A DNA stretch of 64,000 bases from JAKACA01 sp050008715 (GTDB lineage Bacteria > Actinomycetota > Acidimicrobiia > Acidimicrobiales > Bog-793): positions 1-64,000 of the forward strand of contig JBEKMC010000004.1 in the NCBI GenBank assembly GCA_050008715.1, read 5' to 3'. The notes under the pieces were generated by a model. That model ran no database searches. It was not told the origin of the DNA and saw nothing but the letters and a program-made list of their open reading frames with translations. Below, one piece after another: positions 43,268-52,900 of the stretch (position 1 is the stretch's first letter; the number at the start of each line of letters is the position of its first letter). The translations under genes and the position numbers were made by a program.

Positions 43268-45397
43268 GTGGTTGGCGAACATCCCGAGAACCGCCTCGGC
43301 GCGGAGACGAGCCCATACCTCCGCCAGCATCGGCACGATCCCGTCGATTGGTATCCCTGGGGACCGGAGGCCTTCGCCCGGGCGAAAGCGCTCGACCGGC
43401 CGCTGTTCCTGTCGATCGGCTACTCCGCCTGCCACTGGTGCCACGTCATGGGCCACGAGTCCTTCGCCGACGAGACGACCGCAGCCGAGATGAACGAGGC
43501 GGTCGTTGCGGTCAAGGTCGATCGCGAGGAGCGACCGGACGTCGATGCGGTGTACATGGAGGCGGTGCAGGCCGCCAGCGGGCACGGCGGTTGGCCCATG
43601 AGCGTCTTCGCCACGCCCGATGGCCGCCCCTTCTACACCGGCACGTACTTCCCGAACACACCCGGCCGTGGGGTTCCGACGTTCCGCACCGTCCTCGCCG
43701 CCATCTCAGACGCATGGGCTCACCAGCGCGAAGCGGTCGTGGGCCAGGCCGATTCGCTGTCGGAGGCTGTCGCCCGGCGCCTCGCGCCGCCGGCGGCTCG
43801 CGCCGCGGCTGGGGGCACTGCCCGCGCTGCGGCCGCGGCGGGCGCTGCGGGCGCTGCGGGCGCCGAGCAGGCGGTGTACCTCGACGCCGCAGCGGTGCGG
43901 TCGGCCATGGCCGAGGCATGCCGGCGCCTGGCGGAGATGGCTGACCCGCTGCATGGCGGTTTCGGGCGCGCCCCGAAGTTTCCCCAGCCGCTCTTCATCG
44001 AGCTTCTTCTTCGTGCGCACGCGGACGGCGTCGGCGAGGCACCGCTCGAGGTCGCGCTCGCCGCCCTCGAGGCGATGGCCTCCGGGGGAATCTGGGACCA
44101 TCTGGGGGGCGGTTTCTCGCGGTATTCGGTCGATCGCGAGTGGCTCGTGCCCCACTTCGAGAAGATGCTCTACGACGAGGCCCTCCTCGCCCGGGTCTAC
44201 CTGCATGCGTGGCAGCTCACCGGGGACACTCGATGGCGCCAGGTGCTCGGCGAGATCATCGGCTACGTGCTCCGGGATCTGGCGTTGCCCGAGGGTGGGA
44301 TCGCCTCGGCCGAGGACGCCGACTCGGACGGTGCCGAAGGCCTCTTCTACACCTGGCGGCTCGACGAGATCGAGTCAGTGCTCGGACGGGAGCCGGCGCA
44401 GGCCGCCGCCGAGTGGTGGGGCGTGCTGGAGAGCGGGAACTTCGAGGGCCGCAGCATCCTGTTTCGCTCGCAGCGGGGCGACCTCCTCCGGCCGGAGGCG
44501 ATCGAGGAGGCGAGGCGGCGCCTCTTCGTCGAGCGCGCTCGACGGGTCCGCCCGGGACGCGACGACAAGTTGCTCACGGAGTGGAACGCCATGATGTGCG
44601 CGACCCTGGCGGAGGCTGCCCTCGCGAGTGGCGGGGCGTCCTGGCAGGACGCCGCCGAGGCGCTCGGCGAGCTGCTCTTCGAGCGCGCCCGCCGGGCAGG
44701 CGACGGACGCGTGTTGCGATGCCCCTCCCGTGGCGAGGGCCAACCCGAACTGCTCGGCTATTCCGCCGATGCCGCCTGGCTCGTCGAAGCATGGGTGCGA
44801 CTGGCCGAGTGCACAGGCGACGCCCGCTGGCTGGAGCGGGCGGCCGAGATGGCCGACCAGCTGCTCGCGCTGTTCGAGGACCCCGAGGCGGGAGGGCTCT
44901 TCACGACGGGATCGGACGCCGAGCGGCTCCTCGTGCGGCCCCGCGAGATGTACGACAACGTCACGCCGTCGGCGCTCTCGGTCGCGGTCGGGGCGCTCGC
45001 TCGGCTGGCGGCCCTCGTCGACCGGCACGAATACGAGGAGGCAGCACAGCGGCTCCTCTCGTCGGCGGCCGGTCTCGTGCACACTGCCCCGACGGCTGTC
45101 CCGGCGCTCGTCGCTGCGGCCGACGGGCTCGTCGGCGGCATCGTGCAAGTGGTCGTCAGCGGCAGGCCCGACCTCCTGCGACACTTCGGCCGCCAATTCC
45201 TCCCCCGGACGGTCCTCGCCTGGTCAGACGCCGCGGCGTCGTCCGGGGCGCCGGCGTCACCGGCCTCCTCCGCCTCGCCGTTGTTGACCGACAAACAGCC
45301 GGGTTTCGCCTACGTATGTCGCTCCGGAGCCTGCCGCCTGCCGGCCGCCTCGATCGAGCAGATGGACGAAGAGTTGGTGGCCGCTCTCAGCCGTTGA
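43268..45397 (+). CDS. DUF255 thioredoxin-domain protein (YyaL/SPATA20 family)
   Basis: 709 residues. N-terminal thioredoxin-like domain with NRLGAETSPYLRQHRHDPVD, WYPWGPEAF and the redox pair in YSACHWCHVM (CxxC), followed by GGWPMSVF. A glycan-processing-like (alpha/alpha)6 toroid follows (residues about 230-690), the usual YyaL structure; function is not settled. An Ala/Gly-rich linker (about 175-200) joins the two parts. GTG start 22 bp from the divergent SDR start. Confidence 0.9.
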   Translation: MVGEHPENRLGAETSPYLRQHRHDPVDWYPWGPEAFARAKALDRPLFLSIGYSACHWCHVMGHESFADETTAAEMNEAVVAVKVDREERPDVDAVYMEAVQAASGHGGWPMSVFATPDGRPFYTGTYFPNTPGRGVPTFRTVLAAISDAWAHQREAVVGQADSLSEAVARRLAPPAARAAAGGTARAAAAAGAAGAAGAEQAVYLDAAAVRSAMAEACRRLAEMADPLHGGFGRAPKFPQPLFIELLLRAHADGVGEAPLEVALAALEAMASGGIWDHLGGGFSRYSVDREWLVPHFEKMLYDEALLARVYLHAWQLTGDTRWRQVLGEIIGYVLRDLALPEGGIASAEDADSDGAEGLFYTWRLDEIESVLGREPAQAAAEWWGVLESGNFEGRSILFRSQRGDLLRPEAIEEARRRLFVERARRVRPGRDDKLLTEWNAMMCATLAEAALASGGASWQDAAEALGELLFERARRAGDGRVLRCPSRGEGQPELLGYSADAAWLVEAWVRLAECTGDARWLERAAEMADQLLALFEDPEAGGLFTTGSDAERLLVRPREMYDNVTPSALSVAVGALARLAALVDRHEYEEAAQRLLSSAAGLVHTAPTAVPALVAAADGLVGGIVQVVVSGRPDLLRHFGRQFLPRTVLAWSDAAASSGAPASPASSASPLLTDKQPGFAYVCRSGACRLPAASIEQMDEELVAALSR

Positions 45398-45418
45398 CGA
45401 TGTGTTGCCCCTAATCCA

Positions 45419-45446
45419 TTGGCAATATTTCACGGAACAATATTCA
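45419..45446 (+). promoter_or_regulatory. Candidate promoter in an AT-rich island
   Basis: TTGGCA (45419-45424), a 16-bp spacer and TATTCA (45441-45446) form a reasonable sigma-70-type promoter for the secreted-protein gene. The region has three near copies of CAATATT (about 45423, 45438 and 45449), which may also be an operator. Confidence 0.45.
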
Positions 45447-45540
45447 GGCAATATCTTAGGGACGAGATTTCAGGGCCTAAACTCTCGGCTGCAGATAGCA
45501 ATACCGGTCGCGGGGCCGGTCACGCGAGGGAGAAGTCACG

Positions 45541-46986
45541 ATGAACCGCAGCACTCTTCGGACCCGGCGGGCGCTGGTCTCTGTGCCAGTGGCCCTCCTC
45601 GGAGTGATGACGCTGGCCGTCAACCCGATGTCGGCAAGCGCCACACCGACACCTACCCCGGCGATCACCTCATGGAAGGCGTCACCGACGACCCTGAACG
45701 ACTCAGGCGGGAAGGTCACCTTCACCGGCGTGTTCAAGTACGCCCAGACCTGCGACCTGTCGGTCAGCCCGGGTGTGCCCGGCGTCAAGCTCGTGCCCGT
45801 ATCTTGCACGACGAACAAGTACTCGAAGACCCTCACGCTCCCGAAGAACACGACCGGCGCGCCGAAGGACTACACGTTCGCCTTCTATGTGAAGAACAAC
45901 ACGGGCAAGACTTCAGCTGCGAATATCATCGTCGCCGTCGGGGCTGCGCCGCCTCCTATCAACTTCACACCGACGTCGGTGTCGTTCGGCTCGCAAGGAG
46001 TCGCCGTCGGCAGCACTCCGCTCAAAATCCAGGTGACCAATAACAGCGCTACGGCCACCCAGAACCTGACGCAGTTCTCACTGAGCGGCAACGACACCTC
46101 CGACTTCAGCTACTCAGACGGCAACTGCAGTGTCGCCCTCTCACCTCATCAGTCCTGCGACATGTCCGTCACGTTCACGCCGCAGTCCGGCGGTAGCCGC
46201 ACTGCAGTACTCAACGTGTTCGACAACAGCTGGGGCGTATCGGGTACGACGGCGCCGTTGCACCTCGGAGGCATTGGCGAGTTCGCCACTGCCTCCATCA
46301 GTACGACCGATCTCGTCTATCCCCCCGAAGGCGTCCTCGTGGCGACGAACTACGAACCGATCACGGTGACCAACTCCGGTGCCGTGCCGCTCGTGATGCA
46401 AGGCATCTCCGTCGTCGGGGGGAACACCGGCGACTTCAGCTACCTCGTCAACACGTGCTTCGGTGCATCCGGGGGCAACATCATCAGCGTGGGTGACTCG
46501 TGCAGCGTCCTCGTGCAGTTCGATCCTCTCGGATCGGGCCCAAGGCAGTCCACACTCGTCCTCCAGGACAACACCGCCGGGTCGGCGACCGACATCACGC
46601 TCAAGGGAACCGGCGCCTGGGCATCGTCCACGCTCAATACGTACGCGCTCAGTTTCGGGGGCGTTTCTGTGGGCAGCTCGTCCACCATCAACGTCACGAT
46701 TACGAACACCGGAGCGGTCGGCCTCCGATTCGACATCAACCCGCAGTACAACTTCCTCGGCAATAACTCCGAGGACTTCTCGTACTCTGCCGACACCGCC
46801 TCCGGCGCATGCACCGACGCCGGTATCGTCATCGACCCGGGACAGTTCTGCCAGTTCGCGGTCACCTTCCATCCGTCCGCCGCCGGGCCGAGAACGGCGA
46901 CCTTCCAGCTGTACGACAACTCGAACAACGCCTCGACGAGTACTCCGGGCTACGAGCAGATCACGCTGACCGGCACGGGCGACTGA
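45541..46986 (+). CDS. Secreted choice-of-anchor-D (ASH-like) repeat protein
   Basis: 481 residues. Signal peptide at 1-35 (basic start, hydrophobic ALVSVPVALLGVMTLAV, then SASA). A first Ig-like part (40-130) is followed by three similar modules of about 110 residues, each with the pattern FxP..VSFG..GVAVGS...VTVTN.G / GDFSY / C.V.V.F.P...G.R.A.L. This is the choice-of-anchor-D / HYDIN-like beta-sandwich, typical of extracellular scaffold or surface proteins. Composition is Ser/Thr/Asn-rich. Ribosome site GGGAG is 9 nt from the ATG. Preceded by the most AT-rich stretch of the window. Confidence 0.85.
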   Translation: MNRSTLRTRRALVSVPVALLGVMTLAVNPMSASATPTPTPAITSWKASPTTLNDSGGKVTFTGVFKYAQTCDLSVSPGVPGVKLVPVSCTTNKYSKTLTLPKNTTGAPKDYTFAFYVKNNTGKTSAANIIVAVGAAPPPINFTPTSVSFGSQGVAVGSTPLKIQVTNNSATATQNLTQFSLSGNDTSDFSYSDGNCSVALSPHQSCDMSVTFTPQSGGSRTAVLNVFDNSWGVSGTTAPLHLGGIGEFATASISTTDLVYPPEGVLVATNYEPITVTNSGAVPLVMQGISVVGGNTGDFSYLVNTCFGASGGNIISVGDSCSVLVQFDPLGSGPRQSTLVLQDNTAGSATDITLKGTGAWASSTLNTYALSFGGVSVGSSSTINVTITNTGAVGLRFDINPQYNFLGNNSEDFSYSADTASGACTDAGIVIDPGQFCQFAVTFHPSAAGPRTATFQLYDNSNNASTSTPGYEQITLTGTGD

Positions 46987-47056
46987 GTCCCGCTACGCCG
47001 GCTCGTGCTCCTGGCGGTCGGTGTGCGAGCATGACGCCCGTGGGTCGGCCCTGATC

Positions 47057-47857
47057 ATGGCTCGAGACAAGCAGTCGGGCCGCGCTCGAGCGAGGCAAGG
47101 GATACGGAGCGCCCGGCACGAGAGCGTCGGCCCGCATCGTGCCCGGCGCCCAGTGCGTGCCCCTGCAGCGCGACACTTCCGGCCGGGCCAGCTGCGGGCC
47201 GACGGCGCTGGAACCGAGCTCCGCTGCCTCGTGCTCGTGCCGGGCCCCGACTGGGTGGCAGTCGACCTCGACACGGGCGCCCTCCTGCGAGCGCCGGCAG
47301 GGTCCGAGTCCATCGCGGCCGGAGACGGCGCCTCTGAAGAGGCCGACGAAGAGGGGATCGTCGCTCATCCGGATTCAGGCCCGGCGTGGCCGCAACGAAT
47401 CCTCAGCGCGGTTCAGCTCACGCTCGGGGACGATTCCGAACCACAGGATCCCGCTCGACCGGAGGCGGTCATGGTTAGGGGCCGGCCGGTGCTGCTGGGC
47501 GAGCCGCGCCGCAGGACCACCCGCAGGCTCCTCCACGAGCTCGTCACGAAAGCGAGCGACCGGCCGCTGCTCGGCACGCTCGGTCCGTCGATCTCCTACG
47601 GGGACCTCGACGGGACACGGCCGTCGGTGGTGATCGTGGCTCCGCAGGCGCGGCCTCGTTTCGGCGTGGGCCCGACCGGCCCGTGGTGCCAGTTCACGCT
47701 CGGCGGGCGACGCCACACGATGCCATGCACAGACGCGGCGGCGCCCGACGCGAGCGCCACGGGGCATGGGACGAAGCTGCTCGTCGTGGCGCTGGGGGCT
47801 CCACGCCGTGGGCAAGTTCCAAAGGTGGTACTCGGCACGCTTCCCGTGGGCCGCTAG
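47057..47857 (+). CDS. Hypothetical protein
   Basis: 266 residues from ATG 47057. Very basic first 45 residues (Arg/Gln/Ser), then a beta-rich part with LVLVPGPDWVAVDLDTGALL, an acidic linker, and a second part VMVRGRPVLLGEPRRRTTRR, ending in KLLVVALGAPRRGQVPK. No known domain recognised. The reading frame looks coding rather than a shadow of something else, since no gene is opposite it over most of its length. Confidence 0.6.
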   Translation: MARDKQSGRARARQGIRSARHESVGPHRARRPVRAPAARHFRPGQLRADGAGTELRCLVLVPGPDWVAVDLDTGALLRAPAGSESIAAGDGASEEADEEGIVAHPDSGPAWPQRILSAVQLTLGDDSEPQDPARPEAVMVRGRPVLLGEPRRRTTRRLLHELVTKASDRPLLGTLGPSISYGDLDGTRPSVVIVAPQARPRFGVGPTGPWCQFTLGGRRHTMPCTDAAAPDASATGHGTKLLVVALGAPRRGQVPKVVLGTLPVGR

Positions 47858-47882
47858 CTGCACCTACGGCCGCCACCCCTTC

Positions 47883-47937
47883 AAAGTTGGCTAATGGTCC
47901 GTTAGTGCGTATATGCAACAACGAGCCAGCCAAGTTG
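47883..47937. repeat. Palindromic element, diverged copy 3 (inverted)
   Basis: In reverse complement this aligns with the elements at 1424 and 2423: the same GCATATACGC core, the ACGGACCA and GCCAACTT right arm and a TTGGCTGG left arm, with scattered changes and small insertions. Lies between the convergent ends of the hypothetical gene (47857) and the patatin gene (47973). Its stem is now imperfect. Confidence 0.75.
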
Positions 47938-47972
47938 CCGGCGCTCCCCTTGGCCCAAGCTGGGCCGGTACC

Positions 47973-48905
47973 TCAGGCGGCGACGCCTCCGAGGTGGCCA
48001 CGGCTCTTGAGGAGCCGCAGGTGGGCGACGGTCTCGGCGTGGGCGACCTCGGCAACCTTTTCCAGCCCACTGGACCGCATCAGGTTGACACCCTGGGTCG
48101 TGACCTCCCTCGGGCCTGGGGCCAGCGTGACCACGCGGATGCCCTGGCGCCGGAGCCGATCGGTCGCTCGGACGAGTGCCCGGGTCGACACTTCCCGGAT
48201 GACCCGGTCGCGGGCATCGGGGGGACGGTTCGGGTCGTAGGACATAGGAGCTACACACAGCACCGTGTCGCAACCGGCGAGGCTTGCGAGGTCGAGGTTG
48301 GTGAGCGACCACACGCCCCCGTCGACGAGCACCCCGTCGGCAGCCCGCACCGGCGCGTAGACGCCCGGAATCGCACACGAGGCCTGCACGGCGGCCGACA
48401 GGGCCACGTAAGGCTCTCCCGGTCTGCCGAGGACGACTCGGCGACGGCCGACAAGGTCGTAGGTCGCCAGCCACAGTGCCCGGTCCGGCCATGTCCGGGG
48501 GAGCTCGCGCTCGAGGATGCTCGGGCCTTCACCCATCGTGACCACACCGGCCGGGAAGGCTCGGCGCAGTAACGGCAGCGGCGAGAGGGACAGCACGGAA
48601 GGCACGCGCACCGTGGCCCGCGCCACGATGTACGCCGACCCGATCCCATGGCGGATCAAGTCGAGCGTCCCGCCACCGATCGGCCCCGGGCCGGCGTCTC
48701 GCAGATCCGAGGCGCGCTCCATGAGGGCGCGCGGGGTCCAGCCGGTCCGGAGATAGGCCGCGATGGCACTCCCTGCTGAGGTCCCGATCACGAGCTCGGC
48801 GTGTGACTCGTCGAAATCGAGCTCCTCCGCCAGCGCGCAAACGACGCCCGCGTGGTGGGCGACCCCTACGAGACCACCGGCCCCGAGGACGAGAGCGAGC
48901 TTCAC
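47973..48905 (-). CDS. Patatin-like phospholipase
   Basis: 310 residues from GTG 48905. Lipid acyl hydrolase family with a Ser-Asp dyad. Oxyanion loop LGAGGLVG, nucleophile elbow GTSAGS (Ser), and Asp in DGGVWSLTNLD. N-terminal extension seen with an earlier start has no similarity, so the later GTG is preferred. No signal peptide; cytoplasmic or membrane-surface action on lipids. Nothing nearby suggests a substrate. Confidence 0.87.
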   Translation of the reverse strand: MKLALVLGAGGLVGVAHHAGVVCALAEELDFDESHAELVIGTSAGSAIAAYLRTGWTPRALMERASDLRDAGPGPIGGGTLDLIRHGIGSAYIVARATVRVPSVLSLSPLPLLRRAFPAGVVTMGEGPSILERELPRTWPDRALWLATYDLVGRRRVVLGRPGEPYVALSAAVQASCAIPGVYAPVRAADGVLVDGGVWSLTNLDLASLAGCDTVLCVAPMSYDPNRPPDARDRVIREVSTRALVRATDRLRRQGIRVVTLAPGPREVTTQGVNLMRSSGLEKVAEVAHAETVAHLRLLKSRGHLGGVAA

Positions 48906-49031
48906 GACGGCGTCACGACGAAGAGTGTTGCCGGTACGGCTGACGAAATGGTGGATGTTGGCGCGCTCACGCCGGCAGTCGCCTCGCTCCTGTGATGCCG
49001 CCGGCAGCGGGGCGCCCACCGGCGCCACCGA

Positions 49032-49712
49032 CTACTGGGGCAGGGATCCGGCCGCCAGGGCCTCGGCCATCGCCCACCCGAAGGCCACGAGCGTGTCGTG
49101 GCGATCATTGTCGACGGGCTCGAAGCAGGCTTCGTAGCTGGCGGCAACCTTCGGCGGCTTACTGGGGTCGAAATCGAACAGCCCACTCAGGTCGCCGTCA
49201 CCTCTGATGACGGCACTGCGGTCGTCCAACTGGCTCTCGGCACCGAAGCGCTTCGCCAGGCGACGCCCCCAGGCGCGCTCCTCGCCGGTGGCCTTGTGGT
49301 CCGGCCGTGGCACGATGTCCTCGAGCCCGGCGAAGGAGGCATATCCGGACGAACGGGCGAAGCGCGTGCCGACGAGCACGTCCTCGTCCGGGAAAGCGAG
49401 GACGGAGCGGCGGTAGAGGTCGTGCATGACGGTCTCGAGGGCCGACGATGCGGTCCGCGTCCGAGTGAAGGCGGCAAGACCTACGAGCAGGCTGGGCGTA
49501 CCGCCGATGCGTTCCAGAGTCGACAAGGCGTAGCCGCGCAGCTTTCCGTCTTCACGAGCATGCGTCACGAGCACCCATTCCTCGCGCTGCTTCGAGAGGA
49601 AACCCACCTCCCACGGTGCCCGCGAGCCGGCGGACAGATCCGCCATCTCGGCCAGCTCCGCGTCAGTGAGCGCAGTGCAATCCTTCGTGAAGACCTCGAG
49701 GGTGTTCGTCAT
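49032..49712 (-). CDS. Hypothetical protein
   Basis: 226 residues. Mixed alpha/beta sequence with APWEVGFLSKQREEWVLVTH, GYALSTLERIGGTPSLLVGL and a charged C-terminal half (KFPDEDV-like acidic loops and AKRFGAESQLDD). The overall strand-helix order could fit a GNAT-like fold, but no acetyl-CoA motif (R/QxxGxG/A) is seen. Function unknown. On the same strand as the patatin gene, which starts 126 bp downstream. Confidence 0.6.
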   Translation of the reverse strand: MTNTLEVFTKDCTALTDAELAEMADLSAGSRAPWEVGFLSKQREEWVLVTHAREDGKLRGYALSTLERIGGTPSLLVGLAAFTRTRTASSALETVMHDLYRRSVLAFPDEDVLVGTRFARSSGYASFAGLEDIVPRPDHKATGEERAWGRRLAKRFGAESQLDDRSAVIRGDGDLSGLFDFDPSKPPKVAASYEACFEPVDNDRHDTLVAFGWAMAEALAAGSLPQ

Positions 49713-49924
49713 ATCCTCGTCGTGCTCCCGTACGTCGCGCCTGATCCAACCGCCCTATGCAGGGACGACGGTCGCTAGTCGCTTCGGTGCGCCTCGCGTG
49801 CCGCCCCAGGCGGGGCCCGGAAGAACTGGATCGTTGATGATGCGGATTCCCCCGGACTGTTGCACAGTCTACGGGATTGGCGGACGCCGGCGCCAAGCGC
49901 GCCCCGATCAGGTGCCGGCCTGCC

Positions 49925-52900
49925 TCAGGACGCCACCGCCTGGGTACCGAACAACTCCTTCAGTGCGCCCACGATCCCGCTCCTCGGATCGACGTTGAAC
50001 TGCGGAGGGAGCCGGAGGACCTTGTCGCCCAGCTTGACGTGCACGGGCGACAGGCCCGGGTGCTCCATCACGAGCTCGCGCAGCTGGCGCACCATCGAGT
50101 CGGTGAGCTGGTGCAGAGGCAGCGTCACCTCGATCGGCGCACCGGGGGCCGAGGAGACGAGCTCGGGACGCCTGACCTCCATCGCGATCAGCTTCGGCTG
50201 CTCGTCCCGACTGTCGATCCTCCCCCGGATCACGACGATGGCATCTTCTTCGAGCAGGCCGCCGTACTCCATCATGGTCTTCGGGAACATCATCACCTCG
50301 ATGGCGGCGTCGAGATCCTCGAGGACGAAGGTCGCCATCAGCTCCCCCCGGCGCGTGTAGCGCCGCGACAAGGTCGTGACGACGCCTCCCGTCACAACGG
50401 CTCCCGTGACGATCGGCCCGCCGTCGGGCGCCACCACACCGGAGGCGCCTTCGGAGTCGAGCACGTCCCGGATCGAATGCGTCGCCGCCCTGCGGAGAGC
50501 CGCCTCGAGCCCTCGCAAAGGGTGGTCGCTCACGTACAGCCCCAGCATCTCCTTCTCGAATGCCAGGCGGTCGGTCTTGTTGAACTCGGTGTCCGGAATC
50601 GGGACGCGAGCGTCGTCGAAGGCGGATGAGTCCTCGCCCGCTTCCACTGCTTCGGCCTCGAGCAACGAGAAAAGGGTCGAGATACCCAGATCCTCTTCCC
50701 GCCGTCGTGTGAGCGAACGGTCGACAATGTCCTCGAACACGAGGCAGAGGCCCTGGCGTGGATGACCGCAGGAGTCGAATGCTCCCGCCTTGGCGAGCGA
50801 TTCGATGGCCCGCTTGTTGAGGGCGCTCGGGTCGACACGCTTGCAGAAATCGTAGAAATCGCAGTAGGGACCACGTGCCTCACGTTCGGAGACGACAAGG
50901 TCGACGATTGCATCCCCGACGTTGCGGACGGCGGAGAGCCCGAACACGATCACCTTGTCATGCGCACGGGCCGAGAAGTGCGACACCGAGGTGTTGATGT
51001 CCGGGACGCGTACCTCGATGCCGAGTGTGCGGCACTCGGAGAGGTACACGGCCGTCTTGTCCTTGTCGTCCTTCACCGACGAGAGAAGGGCTGCGAGGTA
51101 CTCGACGGGGTGGTTCGCCTTCAGCCATGCCGTTTGATACGCGACGAGCCCATACCCGTACGAATGAGCTTTGTTGAACGCATAATCGGCAAACGGCTCG
51201 ATGATGTCGAACAGGTCGGTCCCGAGCTTCTCGCCGTAGCCCTGCTGCATGCAGCCCTCGACGAACTTGCCACGCTCGGCAGCGATGAGCGACCGGATCT
51301 TCTTGCCGCAGGCTTTGCGGAGGTTGTCCGCCTCCTCGAGGGTGTAGCCGGCAAAACGCTGGGCGACTCGCATCACCGACTCCTGATACAGCATCAGGCC
51401 GTAGGTGTCCCCGAGGATGGGCTCGAGGTCAGGGTGGAGGTACGTGAGCACCTTCCGGTTGTTCTTCAGCTCGGGATAGTCGCGGTGCATGTTCGCGGCC
51501 ATCGGACCGGGCCGGTACAGCGCAACGAGCGCCGCCACGTCGTCGAACGACGTGGGAGCAAGCGAGCGCAACGTCTGGCGCATCGCGCCACCTTCGAGCT
51601 GGAACACCCCGATCGTCTCGGCTCGCCGGAGCATCTCGAAGGTCAGCTCGTCGTCGAGCGGGATGTTGTCGATGTCGGGACGGGTACCGGTGCCCTCGGC
51701 GATGAGGTCGAGCGCGGTCTCGATCACCGAGAGGTTGCGGAGCCCGAGGAAGTCCATCTTCAACAGCCCGAGGTCTTCGACACCGTGCATCTCGTACTGG
51801 GTGACGATGGGCGCCAGCGCCGGATCCTGGCCGGGTTCGGGCTTGCGCTGAACCGGCAGGTACTCGGTGAGGGGCTCGTCGGTGATGACGACTGCCGCCG
51901 CGTGAATCCCGTCTTGCCGCCGGAGGTTCTCCAGGCCCTTGGCCACGTCGATGACCTGCTTCGCCTCCGGATCCATCTCGTAGAGGTCACGCAAGTCCTT
52001 CGCCGCCATGAAGCCGTCCTCGTGTCCCTCGATCTTGTCGAGGCAGGCGGCGAGCGGCGTGTCGCGGCCCATGACGAGCGGCGGCATTGCCTTGGCGATG
52101 CGGTCTCCGACGAGGTAGGGCTTGCCAAGGACCCGGGCGGCGTCCCGCACCGCTGCACGGGCCTTGATCGTGGAGAACGTCACGATCTGGGCGACATGGT
52201 CGGCTCCGTATCGCTCGGCGGCGTACCGGATCATCTCGCCCCGCCGGCGTTCGTCGAAGTCCATGTCGATGTCGGGCATCTGCTTGCGGCCCGGATTGAG
52301 GAAGCGCTCGAAGAGCAGGTCGTACCGGATCGGGTCGAGGTCGACGATGCGCAGGCAGTACGCCACGCAACAGCCGGCGGCCGAGCCTCGGCCAGGACCC
52401 ACTCGGATGCCGTGCGAGCGGGCGTAGGCGATGAGGTCCCACACGACGAGGAAGTACGCCGGGAAACCCATCTCCGAGATGACCCGCAGCTCGAACTCCA
52501 GGCGCTCGGTCACGGCGGCCGGCAGGGTCTCGCCGTAGCGAGCGCGGGCTCCCTCGTAGGTCAGGTGGCGGAGATAGGCCGCCGCAGCCTCGTCGTAGGG
52601 CGCACCCTTCTGGGCGAATTCATCGGGGAGCGGGAACTTCGGAAGGCTTGGGCGCCCGAGCTCGATCTCGACGGATGCCCGCTCGGCGATCCAAAGGGTG
52701 TTGTCGCAGGCCTCTGGCAGCTCGGCAAACAGAGACCGCATCTCGCGGGCTGTCTTCACGTAGTGCTCTTGGCCCTGGAACTTGAACCGGTTCGGGTCGT
52801 CTCTCGTCGCCCCGGTCTGGACGCAGAGCAGGACATCGTGAGCTTCCGCATCCGAGCGGCGGCAGTAATGGCTGTCGTTGGTGGCCACGAGGGGAGCGTC

